64,000 nucleotides of DNA. It comes from Phycisphaeraceae bacterium. GTDB taxonomy: Bacteria; Planctomycetota; Phycisphaerae; Phycisphaerales; Phycisphaeraceae. A program made the position numbers and the translations under genes. Shown one piece after another: positions 27,174 through 37,344 of the stretch (its first letter is position 1; each line of letters begins with the position of its first letter). The stretch spans positions 27,389-91,388 of the forward strand of contig JAFIFY010000136.1 in NCBI GenBank assembly GCA_020831765.1, given 5' to 3'. Under the pieces are notes generated by a model. The model ran no database searches. It was not told where the DNA came from and saw only the letters and a list, made by a program, of their open reading frames with translations.

Positions 27174-28145
27174 TCACGCTTCTCCCTGCGAATCCTCCGG
27201 ACCGATCTTGCTCAGGAGAAATTCGGCGAAGAGCTGGACCGCCGGCAGCAAGCCCAGGTGTGACAGGGCACTGGATGAGGCGCGGTCGGCCGGTCCGATG
27301 TCCTTGGCGGCCATGCCGCCCGCCCGAGCGCGGCGACGAAAGATGATGCCCATTGGTCGAACCAGCTTCGGCTCCAGGGAGATCGCCACGAGCGAACCGG
27401 CGGCGACCTCGCGCCTGACCGCGCGGTGCGGCAGAATCGCGACCTGATCGGTCACGGCCACCACCGCCTTGATGGTGTCCAGATTGTCGAAGACGTTGGT
27501 GATCCGGGGGTGACTCTCGTGCTCGCGGAAATAGTGCTTCAGATGGCGACCCACGGGCAGGCCGGGATCGAAGCCGATCATGGGCAGGCCGGAAAGCTCG
27601 CGCACATGAAGACGCTTGCGCGATGCCAGACCATGGCCGGTGCCGCACACCACCGCCATGATCTCATCCCTCAGCGGAAACGAATCCACGCCGCGGTAAC
27701 GGGCCGGATACGAGACCACGCCTAGATCGCACTGCTGTCGTTCCACCGCCTCGAACACTTCATCCGGATGCTTGTAGTTGACCAGAACGCGGACCTTGGG
27801 GTGCTGGGACTCGAATTCGGTCTTGACCTGGTTGAGCAGTTCCACCCCCGCCGAGTAGATGGCATCAACCCGGATGTGGCCGGCCGGCTCGGGCCGGTAT
27901 TCGCGGACGCGGCGTTCAAGTTCGTCATACCGCTCCAGAATGTCCAGGCAGTGGCGATGGAACAGCTCGCCGGGCGGGGTCGCGGTCAGCGGGCGGACCG
28001 ATCGGTCGATCAGCTTGACGCCCAGGCTTCGCTCCAGCGCCAGCACCCGCTGACTCGCCGCCGACTGCGTGATGCCGTGTACCTGCGCGGCCTTGCTGAA
28101 GCTGCGAAGCGAGACGACATCACAGAGCAGGCGGAGGTTCTGCAT
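27174..28145 (-). CDS. LysR-family transcriptional regulator
   Basis: A 323-residue regulator. The N-terminal winged helix-turn-helix is clear (SLRSFSKAAQVHGITQSAAS, QRVLALERSLGVKLIDR). The substrate-binding domain spans about 90-290 (GHIRVDAIYSAGVELLNQVK, CDLGVVSYPARYRGVD, NLDTIKAVVAVTDQVAILPH). The ligand is unknown. The gene is divergent from the RND efflux pair at 28522-33169, a usual arrangement for a regulator of the neighbouring genes, but this is inference. No Shine-Dalgarno sequence precedes ATG 28145; an AT-rich promoter-like stretch ends eight bases upstream, so a leaderless mRNA is possible. Confidence 0.88.
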   Translation of the reverse strand: MQNLRLLCDVVSLRSFSKAAQVHGITQSAASQRVLALERSLGVKLIDRSVRPLTATPPGELFHRHCLDILERYDELERRVREYRPEPAGHIRVDAIYSAGVELLNQVKTEFESQHPKVRVLVNYKHPDEVFEAVERQQCDLGVVSYPARYRGVDSFPLRDEIMAVVCGTGHGLASRKRLHVRELSGLPMIGFDPGLPVGRHLKHYFREHESHPRITNVFDNLDTIKAVVAVTDQVAILPHRAVRREVAAGSLVAISLEPKLVRPMGIIFRRRARAGGMAAKDIGPADRASSSALSHLGLLPAVQLFAEFLLSKIGPEDSQGEA

Positions 28146-28153
28146 GAAGGAAG

Positions 28154-28179
28154 ATTATCATAAGAATTATTAATGTCAA
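28154..28179 (-). promoter_or_regulatory. AT-rich promoter candidate of the LysR gene
   Basis: On the minus strand TTGACA (28179-28174) and GATAAT (28159-28154) are separated by 14 bp, shorter than ideal, in an AT-rich island that contrasts with the GC-rich surroundings. The -10 ends eight bases before the ATG, placing the transcription start at or next to the start codon. Confidence 0.4.
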
Positions 28180-28521
28180 GGGCTCCTGGCAACAGGGCTG
28201 CTAATGGTTGGTGGCTCCCGCTCGAAGATGCCATGGACCCCGGCCGCGCGGTGTCAGGGCGACTGATCGGTGGGGATTTCATCGATATGCGATCCCGGAG
28301 TGTTTATTGGTGCGCAGCGGCTAGAATCACGGACTTCGAGCCATGTTGACCGGCCCAGGACGTGGCCGGCGGGCAAGTCGAGTCCATGGCCGAGTGGATG
28401 GTCGGCAGTCGATCACGGGTTACCCGGCGTCACGGAGCATGTGCCGGGATGAGGACCGGTGGCCGGACCAGTTCGTTGTGCGGCAAGTCACCGCCTCCCA
28501 CGGAGTTGAGAGCGATTGAAC
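28180..28521. other. Divergent intergenic region between LysR and RND genes
   Basis: About 340 bases with no supported gene. A TAGAAT hexamer at about 28321-28326 could be a -10 for the plus-strand efflux genes, without a convincing -35. Binding sites for the LysR regulator would be expected here, but I could not single out a T-N11-A palindrome with confidence. Confidence 0.35.
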
Positions 28522-29883
28522 ATGAGGCTTCGCAGCGAAACCATTTCCGCCGCGATCAAGTATGCGACCCGAGCATTGGTCATGGTGCTGATCGTGGGTA
28601 TTGGCGTTCTTATCGTTGCCCGATTGATCGCCACCGCGCCGGAGCCGGAGCGGCGGGCGCCCGATGAAGGGTTGCGCACGGTGCCGGTCGCCGAGCTGCG
28701 GCCGCTGGAGGTTCAGCGAAGCTGGACGGCCATCGGCAGCGTTCGTCCGGTCGATGCGGCGACGATCACCGCCGAAGTCATCGCTTCGATCGCCCGTGCG
28801 CCGGAACTTCGCGCCGGTGATGCGGTCGTGGCCGGGCAACTTCTGATCGAACTGGACGACACGGATTTCAGACTCCAGCGGGAGATCGCCGAATCCCGCA
28901 TCGAAGAGCTCGAATCCCAGATCGAACAGCTCCAGACCGAGCGGCAGGTTCTTGGCCGTCAGCTTGAGCTTGAGCAAGAGAATGTCACCGTCGCCCGTCG
29001 TCAGTTTGAGCGTATCGAATCCCTTTTCCAGCGGCAGGCATCCAGTCAGCAGGACCTTGACGCCGCCAGACAGGGCTTGATCGCCGCCGAATTGACGTTC
29101 GAGCGTGTGCGGGAGCGCCTTTCGCTCATCCCCGGCCGATTGACCACGACCGGGGCTCAACTCCGCACGGCCCAACGCCAGCTTGCCCAGGCCGATCAGA
29201 ACATACGCCGCGCCCGAATCGTGAGTCCGATGGATGGCGTGATCCAGTTCATCACGGCTGAAGTCGGGCTCCAGGTTCAACCCGGCGAAGTGCTGGCCCG
29301 CATCGTCGATCCCACCCGTCTGGAAGTTCCGTTGCGGATTCCCGCCACCGCGCGCCGGACGCTGGCGGTCGGCGATGAGGTTGAAATCACCGCCGATTCG
29401 CAACCCGAACATCGATGGCGGAGCCGGATTGTCCGCATCGAACCCGAGGATGATGTCCGCACACGGACACTCACCGCTTTTGTCCGAATCGATCCGACAT
29501 CGAACAATCCCGAGTCGGGGGATTCGCTTTCCGTCGGGGTGCTCCATCCCAACGCTTTCGTGACCGCGACGGTTCGCACCGGTGAAAAGCGCCAGCGATG
29601 GGTCGTGCCCCGCCGTGCGGTCCGTGCCGGCCGCATCATGATCGTCGAGGATGAACGGCTCCGGAGTGTGCCCGTGATCGTGGATTTCACCCTGGAAGAG
29701 AAACTGGGCGCTGCCGGTCTTCCTGATGAGCAGTGGCTGGTGCTGGCCGACCAGGGCGATCTTCAGTCCGGCATGCTTTACACGGTGAACTACTCAGCCG
29801 GTTTCCTCGACGGCCAGCGCGTTCGACCGGTCGCCCACCAACAGATCAACAACCAGGCGGCCGATCCGGATTCAGAGGACTGA
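28522..29883 (+). CDS. RND efflux periplasmic adaptor (membrane fusion protein)
   Basis: A 453-residue HlyD/AcrA-type adaptor that links the inner-membrane RND pump to an outer-membrane channel. ATG 28522 is chosen; TTG 28516 is also possible. An N-terminal membrane segment (ALVMVLIVGIGVLIVARLIA) is followed by the split lipoyl domain (VDAATITAEVIASIARAPEL at about 75-95 and ARIVSPMDGVIQFITAEVGL at about 235-255), a long coiled-coil hairpin (ESRIEELESQIEQLQTERQV; AARQGLIAAELTFERVRERL) and a beta-barrel domain. The stop codon is four bases before the permease start, so the two are one operon. No TolC-type gene is nearby. Confidence 0.9.
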   Translation: MRLRSETISAAIKYATRALVMVLIVGIGVLIVARLIATAPEPERRAPDEGLRTVPVAELRPLEVQRSWTAIGSVRPVDAATITAEVIASIARAPELRAGDAVVAGQLLIELDDTDFRLQREIAESRIEELESQIEQLQTERQVLGRQLELEQENVTVARRQFERIESLFQRQASSQQDLDAARQGLIAAELTFERVRERLSLIPGRLTTTGAQLRTAQRQLAQADQNIRRARIVSPMDGVIQFITAEVGLQVQPGEVLARIVDPTRLEVPLRIPATARRTLAVGDEVEITADSQPEHRWRSRIVRIEPEDDVRTRTLTAFVRIDPTSNNPESGDSLSVGVLHPNAFVTATVRTGEKRQRWVVPRRAVRAGRIMIVEDERLRSVPVIVDFTLEEKLGAAGLPDEQWLVLADQGDLQSGMLYTVNYSAGFLDGQRVRPVAHQQINNQAADPDSED

Positions 29884-29887
29884 AGGC

Positions 29888-32800
29888 ATGACGTTCCTCA
29901 CACGATTCGGAGTGCGCCAGCCGGTGCCCATCAACCTGCTGATGGTGGCGGTGCTGGTCGGCGGCCTGTTGTCGGTGCTGTTTCTGCGGCGCGAGTTCCT
30001 GCCCGAGGTGACGCCGGATCAGGCGATCATCACCATGGTCTGGCCGGGCGCTTCACCCGGCGAGATCGAGGATTCGATGGTCATCAAGATCGAGGACCGA
30101 CTCACCGAGCTTGAGGACATCCGGGAAATCCAGACCACGATCAGCGAGGGGGGCGGGGCGATCAACGTCGAGTTCCGTCCGGGAACCAATCTCCGCGCCG
30201 CTTACGACGACCTCAAGCGGCTGATCGATTCGATCACCGATCTTCCACCCGAAGCCGAGCGGTTGCAGGTCAAGCTCCTGGAGCCGCGCATCCCCGTGAT
30301 ACAGGTGGCCGTGTCCGGTGATGTTGATGAGCGGACGCTCAAACGCGCGGCCAGGGGCATCGAGGAAGACCTCAAGTCCCTGTCGGACATGGGCGAGGTC
30401 GTCATCACCGGCATGAGGCCTTATGAGCTCTCGATCGAAGTCGATTCCGCGGCGCTGGCGGCTCACGGCCTGAGCATGACCGAGCTGACGGACACGGTGC
30501 GCGGCTGGATGGCCGAAACACCGGGCGGAACCATCCGGACCTCGACACTCAATATCAATGTCCGCACGATGGGCATACCCGAGCGGGCGTTGGAGATCAG
30601 GGATCTGGTGGTGCGCTCCGATGAGCGGGGCCCGCTGATCCGGCTTGGTGATATCGCGACCGTTCGGGACGCCTTCACCGATGTCCAGGTCGTCAGCCGA
30701 TTCAATGGCAAGCCATCGGTGATGCTGACCACCTACAAGGTCGGCAGCCAGGACCTGATCCGCATCGCCGAATCGGTGCGCTACTACGTCAAGGGCCGGA
30801 ACCAGGAGCCGCTGGGGCTGAACAATCTTCAGATGATGCTCGGCCCGCATCGTGTCGAGGCGTGGGAACTCGGCCGCGATTCGGCTTATCCGATTCCGGT
30901 CGGTGTTGCCATTGAGTCCAATGTCGATCTGGCCCGCTTCGTCGAGGAGCGGTTGGACCTGCTGATCCGCAACGCGACCTACGGCGGCATCCTGGTCTTT
31001 CTAACGCTGCTGGTCTTCCTTAACTGGCGGGTGGCGCTGTGGGTGGGTGTGGGGTTGACGCTCTCTCTGCTGGGCACGCTGATCTTCATGCATGGAACCG
31101 GCATCACACTCAACCTGCTGACCATGTTCGGGCTGATCGTGGTGCTGGGGCTGCTCGTGGATGATGCGATCGTGGTGGCGGAGAACATCCAGACGCATCA
31201 CGATCGAGGTACGCCCGCGCTGACCGCCGCGATCGAGGCGACCGAAGAAGTGAGTTGGCCCGTGGTGGCCACCATCCTGACCAGCGTGGTGGCGTTTCTC
31301 CCGCTGATGTTCATCAAGGGCCAGATCGGGGAGCTGATGGGCGCGCTGCCGCTTGTCGTCGCCTGCGCCCTGATCGCCAGTCTCATCGAGGCGCTGCTCA
31401 TGCTCCCCAGCCATGTGGGGCACTCGCTGGACAAACGGGATCGGCGAACGATCCTGACCGGGTTCGGCAAGTGGCTTCGCAAGGCCGAGGCATGGCGTGA
31501 TGATCTGTTTCAGAACAAGCTGGCCCACTCCTACGAAAGATTGCTCGACCGGTTGCTCCGGGTCCGCTACATCACGGTCGCGGCGGCGCTGGTTGTCCTG
31601 ATGATCTCGATCACCATGGTCACCACCGGACGCACCGGCTACAACTTCCTGCCGGTCAGTGATTCCGAGATGTTCGTCATCGATGCCCAGGTGGCCGTGG
31701 GCACGCCAATCGACGAAACCCAGCGCGTGGCCGGGGTGATCGAACGGGCCGTTCGCGCCCAGCCCGAGACCCGCAGCATCTCCACCATGATCGGCGAGGT
31801 GGGCGATCTGAACACCGGCGAAGCCACGCGTGGCGGGGCGCACACCATCCAGCTCTACATCGAACTCCATCCGCTGGAAACACTCACCCGGCCCAGCGAT
31901 GAGGTGATCCAGTCGATCCGGGACGGCCTGCGGGGACGGATCGATGAAGTGGAACGGATCGCCTTCCAGGAAATCGGCGGCGGGCCCGCCGGGCGGGCGA
32001 TCACCCTGCGTGTGCGGGGCCGCGATGAAGAGCGCAAGCTCGAAGCCGTGCGCGCGATCAAGGAGCGGCTTGCCCAGTTCGAGGGTGTTTACGACATCGC
32101 CGACGACCGCAACGAAGGGCAGCTTGAGTACCGGCTCCGACTCAAGCCGGGCGCCGCGGCGGCCGGCTTTGACACGATCGGCGTCGCCAGCCAGATTCGT
32201 GGCTTTCTCTTCGGCCTTGAGGCGCATGTTTTCGCCGCCGATCGCGAGGATATCGAGGTTCGTGTCCGCCTGGATGAAGCGGCCCGGACCCGGTTGGCGA
32301 CGATCACCGATGGCTGGATCGTACCGACGCGGCCGACGGCCGAGCCCAACGCCAACCCCGACCCGGCCGCCCGCGCGGTGCCGCTTTCGGAGATCGCCGA
32401 ATTCGTCGAAGGCTCGACCTATTCGCTGATCCGACGGGTGGACCGCAATCGGGTGGTCACCGTGACCGCCGACACCGCGCCCGGCTTCAGTGCCTCGGAC
32501 ATCATGGGCGGCATGAACCTGCCCGAACTGTCCCAGGCGTTTCCCGGTGTCCGCATCGAACGCGCCGGCCAGCAGCAGCAGGAGATCGATGCGTTCAGCA
32601 CATTGCCGCTTGGCTTTGGCGCGGCGGTCATCGGCATCTACATCATTCTCGCATGGCTATTTGGAAGTTACCTCCAGCCGCTGGTGGTCATGCTGGTGAT
32701 CCCCTTCGGGTTCATCGGCGTGGTCTGGGGTCACATGCTGCTGGGCTTTGACATCACGTTCCTGAGCATCATCGGCTTCGTGGCACTGTCCGGCATCGTC

Positions 32801-33169
32801 GTCAATGATTCGCTGATCCTGGTCAAGTTCTACAACCAGCGCAGAATGGAGGGCATGGATATTCACGATGCCCTGCTGGCCGCGGGCCGGGCACGACTGC
32901 GGGCCATCCTGTTGACCACCATCACCACCTTCCTGGGCCTGACCCCCCTGCTGCTGGAACAGAGCTTCCAGGCGCGATTCCTGATCCCCATGGCCATCAG
33001 CGTCTCGATGGGACTGGTGGCCGCGACCGCCATCGTGCTCATCGTGCTGCCCTGCTATATCGCGATCTTCGGCGACATCAAGGCGGTGGCCAGATACCTC
33101 TGGCACGGGGGACGAGCCCCGGAAGCTACCGAGCAGGCCGCCGATGCGAGATTCGATCCCATGGCCTGA
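29888..33169 (+). CDS. RND-family efflux permease (AcrB/MexF-like)
   Basis: A 1093-residue proton-driven export pump. ATG 29888 follows the adaptor stop by four bases. The expected 12 membrane segments are visible, with the first at about 16-35 (INLLMVAVLVGGLLSVLFLR), a cluster at about 360-530 including VVLGLLVDDAIVVAENIQTH with the paired Asp of TM4, and the last group at about 910-1060 (FIGVVWGHMLLGFDITFLSI, GLVAATAIVLIVLPCYIAIF). Two large periplasmic loops lie between. Substrate (drug, lipid or glycolipid) cannot be inferred. Expression is probably linked to the divergent LysR regulator. Confidence 0.93.
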   Translation: MTFLTRFGVRQPVPINLLMVAVLVGGLLSVLFLRREFLPEVTPDQAIITMVWPGASPGEIEDSMVIKIEDRLTELEDIREIQTTISEGGGAINVEFRPGTNLRAAYDDLKRLIDSITDLPPEAERLQVKLLEPRIPVIQVAVSGDVDERTLKRAARGIEEDLKSLSDMGEVVITGMRPYELSIEVDSAALAAHGLSMTELTDTVRGWMAETPGGTIRTSTLNINVRTMGIPERALEIRDLVVRSDERGPLIRLGDIATVRDAFTDVQVVSRFNGKPSVMLTTYKVGSQDLIRIAESVRYYVKGRNQEPLGLNNLQMMLGPHRVEAWELGRDSAYPIPVGVAIESNVDLARFVEERLDLLIRNATYGGILVFLTLLVFLNWRVALWVGVGLTLSLLGTLIFMHGTGITLNLLTMFGLIVVLGLLVDDAIVVAENIQTHHDRGTPALTAAIEATEEVSWPVVATILTSVVAFLPLMFIKGQIGELMGALPLVVACALIASLIEALLMLPSHVGHSLDKRDRRTILTGFGKWLRKAEAWRDDLFQNKLAHSYERLLDRLLRVRYITVAAALVVLMISITMVTTGRTGYNFLPVSDSEMFVIDAQVAVGTPIDETQRVAGVIERAVRAQPETRSISTMIGEVGDLNTGEATRGGAHTIQLYIELHPLETLTRPSDEVIQSIRDGLRGRIDEVERIAFQEIGGGPAGRAITLRVRGRDEERKLEAVRAIKERLAQFEGVYDIADDRNEGQLEYRLRLKPGAAAAGFDTIGVASQIRGFLFGLEAHVFAADREDIEVRVRLDEAARTRLATITDGWIVPTRPTAEPNANPDPAARAVPLSEIAEFVEGSTYSLIRRVDRNRVVTVTADTAPGFSASDIMGGMNLPELSQAFPGVRIERAGQQQQEIDAFSTLPLGFGAAVIGIYIILAWLFGSYLQPLVVMLVIPFGFIGVVWGHMLLGFDITFLSIIGFVALSGIVVNDSLILVKFYNQRRMEGMDIHDALLAAGRARLRAILLTTITTFLGLTPLLLEQSFQARFLIPMAISVSMGLVAATAIVLIVLPCYIAIFGDIKAVARYLWHGGRAPEATEQAADARFDPMA

Positions 33170-33257
33170 TCGGGTTTCCCACATAAATCCGCCCGCCGCT
33201 GGACATCACCGGTTTGTCCGCTATACTTCCGCCACTGACCGCGTCCGCCGATCAACT

Positions 33258-33328
33258 CCGGACCCCCGGAACCCCGGAACCCGGGAAACCGGGAACTCAG
33301 GCCGCTGGAACCCCCAAGTTCCCCCGAT
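33258..33328 (+). repeat. CCCCCGGAA-type repeat between the RND permease and the rhlE-like gene
   Basis: GACCCCCGGAACCCCGGAAC is followed by further CCGGGAA and GGAACCCCC units. On the plus strand the orientation relative to the upstream gene is the same as for the elements after putA, sufS and hemC. It lies within the likely leader of the downstream helicase gene. Confidence 0.45.
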
Positions 33329-33422
33329 CGGCCCTGACCGGACGCCTCAGCCGCGCATCTGACGGTTCTTCGGGGCAACGAGCCTTGACCCAATGGTGCG
33401 AATCAACCACCAGAGGGTTGTC

Positions 33423-34829
33423 ATGCTGTTTACCGATTTAGGGCTCATTGAGCCCGTCCTTCGCGCTGTCGAAGCCGAAGGCTACCGTGTCCCCACCCCC
33501 ATTCAAGCCCAGACGATCCCGCATATCCTTGCGGGTCGTGATGTGGTCGGCTGTGCCCAGACGGGCACCGGCAAGACCGCGGCGTTCGCCCTTCCCTTGA
33601 TTCAGCGTCTGGCTCAGACGACACGCGCTGTCGCCTCGAAGGGCAAACCCAGGCCCGCGCCCCGCCTGCTCGTCCTCTGTCCCACCCGCGAACTGGCCCT
33701 TCAGATCGCCGACAGCTTCCGAACCTACGGCAAGTTTCTCGGCCTCCGATATGCCCTGATCTACGGTGGCGTCAACCAGAACCCGCAGGTTGATTCGCTT
33801 CGCCGAGGGGTCGATGTCATCGTGGCCACGCCCGGCCGCCTGATGGACCTGATGCAGCAGGGGCATATCGACCTGATGACGATCCAGACGCTGGTGCTCG
33901 ATGAAGCCGACCGGATGCTGGACATGGGCTTCATCGAAGATATCCGCCGGATTGTGCGGCATATGCCGCGCCAGCGCCAGACCTTGCTCTTCTCCGCGAC
34001 AATGCCCGAAGCCATCCGACGGCTTGCCCAGGCGCTTTTGAGTGACCCGGCCGAAGTTCAGATCGCTCCGGAAGTCACCACCGCCGAAGGCATCGACCAG
34101 GTGGTTTACCTCGTCAATCGGCCCGACAAGACCGTGCTGCTGGCCCATCTGGTGCAAAGCCTGAACATCGATCGTGGCATCGTCTTCACCCGTACCAAGC
34201 ACGGTGCCGACAGACTTGTTCGCCATCTTGTCCGCCACGGCATCCGTGCCCAGGCGATTCACAGCGATAAGAGTCAGAGTTCGCGGGTCAACGCCTTGAA
34301 GAACTTCCGCGAGAACAAAACCCCCCTGCTCGTGGCCACGGACATTGCATCGCGCGGGATCGATGTCGATGGCATCACGCACGTGGTCAATTACGACTTG
34401 ACGCACGACCCTGAGACATATGTCCACCGGATCGGCCGCACCGCCCGCGCCGGGGCCAGGGGCGCGGCGATTTCGTTCTGCGATCGCGAGGAGGTCAAGA
34501 ACCTGCGTGCGATCCAGCGTCTGATCGGCCGGGAACTGCCGATTCATCCCGTTCCCGACATGCCCGCGGCTTCTTTCCTGGATCGGGGCGGCGAACCCGT
34601 TCATGAGGTGGCCCGGGAGCCAAGGGCCGCACGGTCCGAGACGGTCGATCGGCCGCGCCGGAACCAGAACACCTCCGGTCGCCGTCGCAGCGCTCCCACG
34701 GCCGCGAACACCGCGAAGCCGCGCCGCAACCGGGCCAACGGCTCGCGCGCTGGCAAGCCTGCCAAGAGTACCGCCGTGGCCGCCGCCCCGCGACGACCGG
34801 GTGGCCGACGCAAGGCGCGGCGGGCCTAG
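33423..34829 (+). CDS. RhlE-like DEAD-box RNA helicase
   Basis: A 468-residue helicase with canonical motifs: Q motif and PTPIQAQTIPHILAGRDVVG, I AQTGTGKT, Ia PTRELA, II DEAD in LVLDEADRMLDMGFIED, III SAT, V ASRGIDVDGITHVVNYD, VI HRIGRTARAG. ATG 33423 has AGAGGG just upstream. The C-terminal 100 residues are basic and low-complexity (RRNRANGSRAGKPAKSTAV), typical of RhlE-type RNA-binding tails. It likely acts in ribosome maturation or RNA turnover. A TATACT -10-like hexamer about 200 bases upstream suggests a long leader that contains the C-rich repeats. Confidence 0.93.
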   Translation: MLFTDLGLIEPVLRAVEAEGYRVPTPIQAQTIPHILAGRDVVGCAQTGTGKTAAFALPLIQRLAQTTRAVASKGKPRPAPRLLVLCPTRELALQIADSFRTYGKFLGLRYALIYGGVNQNPQVDSLRRGVDVIVATPGRLMDLMQQGHIDLMTIQTLVLDEADRMLDMGFIEDIRRIVRHMPRQRQTLLFSATMPEAIRRLAQALLSDPAEVQIAPEVTTAEGIDQVVYLVNRPDKTVLLAHLVQSLNIDRGIVFTRTKHGADRLVRHLVRHGIRAQAIHSDKSQSSRVNALKNFRENKTPLLVATDIASRGIDVDGITHVVNYDLTHDPETYVHRIGRTARAGARGAAISFCDREEVKNLRAIQRLIGRELPIHPVPDMPAASFLDRGGEPVHEVAREPRAARSETVDRPRRNQNTSGRRRSAPTAANTAKPRRNRANGSRAGKPAKSTAVAAAPRRPGGRRKARRA

Positions 34830-34924
34830 TCCAGAAGCGCGACGGATCCAGCCCCAGCACGTTGTCTTGCCCCAGTACCGGGCAACCGGATCGGCTCTGC
34901 TATCTTGTTGCCCGGAAACTGGCC

Positions 34925-37312
34925 ATGTTTAAACCCTTTGATGATGATCACATCCTGATGCGCGCCGGCGCGATGTGGCTGCCCGAGGATCGACCGGATC
35001 AAGGTGCCGATGGACCGCTGATCGTCGCCCTTTTCCGATGCCGACTTTCGCTTGCCAACGCCACCGCCCCGGAAGCCTGCTGGATCACCGCTTCGCAACG
35101 GTACGAGCTTTACCTGGATGGGCAACCGCTTTCCAGGGGACCATCACGAAGCGATCCAATGCGATGGGGCGCACGGTGTATCGAACTGCCGGCCATGGAG
35201 CCCGGTGAACACCTCCTGGCCGTGCGGGTTGTGCATTTCGGGCGTCACTCGGGCATTGGACAGTTGGGGAACCGCCCGTTTCTCGCCATCGCCGCGGATG
35301 TGCCGGGCGGGACGTTGGATACGGCTTTGAGCGATCCCGATCATTGGCGATGTCTGGCCGATGAATCGGTCAGGCCGATTGAAGATCACCCCTGGGGCGG
35401 AAAGCGACCTTACTTCGTCGTGGGCTGTGGCGAGCGGATGATCGGCGGCGGGGCCCATAGCGGCTGGACTGAGCCGCATACGGATGATTCATCCTGGCTT
35501 CGGCCGCGCCTCATCACCCGGAGCATCGCCAATCCCTGGGGCAATCTTCCGTTGGATCACCAGTTGGGAGCTGATCCGCTCCCGGCCATGGAGGAACAAG
35601 CCGGACGATTCTCCCGCATCGCATCCGGGCCGGAATCACTGCATTCGGATGCCACCATAATGCTGAACGGCAAAGGCAGCCTGACCATCCCGCCGCGAAC
35701 CGAGGCGACACTCATCCTCGATTACGGAGAGTTGACCAATGCTTACTGGTCGATCCGGCTGTCCGGTGGTGCAAGGGCAACCATCGACATCATCAACAAC
35801 GAAGCGCCGTTCGCCGGTGAAGGCAAGGCCAAGCTCCACCGCGACACGGTTGAGAATGCCCACTTCTGGGGCCTTGCCGATCGAATCGAGCATGATGGCG
35901 GTCCGGGCCGAACCTATCGACCGCTCTGGTTCCGCAGTTTTCGTTACCTGAAGCTGGATGTGCTGACGGCGGATGATCCCCTGACCATCGAGGACATCTC
36001 GACGACCACCACCGGCTATCCCCTGCCCCGCCGATCGAGCTTCCAGGCGCAGGGTGAGCATGCCGCGGAGCTGGAGCGCATCTTTGAAGTCAGTCATCGA
36101 ACCGCGCGGCTGTGTGCCCACGAAACGTTCTTCGACTGTCCACATTACGAGCAGGCCCAGTTTCCCGGTGACAGCCGGGTGCAGGCGATCTATCACTATC
36201 TTGTAGCGAACGATGATCGCCTGGCGCGCAAGGCGCTGGATGATTTTTTCGCTTCACGCCTGCCTGACGGCCTGACCCAATGCCGCTTCCCATCAAGACG
36301 ATTACAGATATTGCCGACGTTCAGCTTGCAGTGGGTTGGCATGCTGGCGGATTTTCTGCTCTATCGAGGCGATCCGGCTTTCTGCCGACCGTACCTGCCG
36401 TTCGCCCGCGAGGTGATCGGTTGGTTCGAGCGTCGCCTTCGTCCCGATGGTCTGCTTGGGCGGATACCCCAGGCGCCGTTCATCGACTGGACCGAAGGTT
36501 TCGCCCAGGGCAACGCCCCGCAGGCGCCTGATGGGCGATCGGTGATGTTGACGCTGATCCTGGCTGAAGCGTGCCGGGACATGGCTTTCCTCGAGCATCA
36601 TGCCGGTGAACCGAAGTTGGCCAGCGGGTGGAAGCGACGCTGGAAGGCGAGGCTCGATGCGGTGCGCAAACAGGGATGGGACCGTCGCCGCGGGATGTTT
36701 ACGGATATCGCGTGCGCCGGTGCGGGCGTCGATGGGTCATCGGAGCCGCGCCTTAGCATCCATACCCAGACGCACGCCGTCCTTGCTGATGCGGTGATCG
36801 GGCGACGTGCTTCGGGCCTGATCCGCCGCGCCCTGGCTTCGAGCAGAATTACGCCCGCCGGCTCGTTTTACTTTCGTTTCCACATCGCCCGTGCCCTCCG
36901 ACGCGCTGGTGTCGGCGAGCTTTTCTTCGATATGCTTCCACGTTGGCGTGAGGTTCTTGATCGAACGGGCCTGACCACCTGGCCTGAGACCGATCACGCC
37001 GATCCGCGAAGTGATTGCCACGCCTGGTCGGTCACGCCCGCGATCGAGTATTTCCAGACCATCCTCGGAATCGAACCGGTCCATGAAGCGCCGGGCTTCG
37101 CGGCGATCCGGCTCGATCCCAAGCTCGGTCCCCTGCCCGGTGCTCAAGGGAAACTTCACACCCCGACCGGTACCGTTGAGGTGACCGTGAATCGCGGTGA
37201 TGATGGGCTTGCCATCCAACTGCGAACCCCCGTGCCTTGCCACATTGCGGCAACCGGAGCCACGCTTGGGCCCGGTGAGCACGAGCTGACGCTCGATGCG
37301 CCCACTTCGTGA
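34925..37312 (+). CDS. Alpha-L-rhamnosidase-like glycoside hydrolase (GH78)
   Basis: A 795-residue enzyme likely releasing terminal alpha-L-rhamnose from glycans. ATG 34925 is chosen from the family's usual start; the ribosome site is weak. The N-terminal part (1-390) is beta-rich with ITASQRYELYLDGQPLSRGP, as in GH78 N-domains. The (alpha/alpha)6 catalytic domain spans about 390-690, with ETFFDCPHYEQAQFPGDSRV carrying the acidic residues and FSLQWVGMLADFLLYRGD. A C-terminal beta domain follows. There is no signal peptide, so it probably acts in the cytoplasm. A hairpin with a minus-strand T-run lies 33 bases after the stop. Confidence 0.82.
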   Translation: MFKPFDDDHILMRAGAMWLPEDRPDQGADGPLIVALFRCRLSLANATAPEACWITASQRYELYLDGQPLSRGPSRSDPMRWGARCIELPAMEPGEHLLAVRVVHFGRHSGIGQLGNRPFLAIAADVPGGTLDTALSDPDHWRCLADESVRPIEDHPWGGKRPYFVVGCGERMIGGGAHSGWTEPHTDDSSWLRPRLITRSIANPWGNLPLDHQLGADPLPAMEEQAGRFSRIASGPESLHSDATIMLNGKGSLTIPPRTEATLILDYGELTNAYWSIRLSGGARATIDIINNEAPFAGEGKAKLHRDTVENAHFWGLADRIEHDGGPGRTYRPLWFRSFRYLKLDVLTADDPLTIEDISTTTTGYPLPRRSSFQAQGEHAAELERIFEVSHRTARLCAHETFFDCPHYEQAQFPGDSRVQAIYHYLVANDDRLARKALDDFFASRLPDGLTQCRFPSRRLQILPTFSLQWVGMLADFLLYRGDPAFCRPYLPFAREVIGWFERRLRPDGLLGRIPQAPFIDWTEGFAQGNAPQAPDGRSVMLTLILAEACRDMAFLEHHAGEPKLASGWKRRWKARLDAVRKQGWDRRRGMFTDIACAGAGVDGSSEPRLSIHTQTHAVLADAVIGRRASGLIRRALASSRITPAGSFYFRFHIARALRRAGVGELFFDMLPRWREVLDRTGLTTWPETDHADPRSDCHAWSVTPAIEYFQTILGIEPVHEAPGFAAIRLDPKLGPLPGAQGKLHTPTGTVEVTVNRGDDGLAIQLRTPVPCHIAATGATLGPGEHELTLDAPTS

Positions 37313-37344
37313 CCGCGTGGATGAGCGACAAGCGAGTGGCGAAT

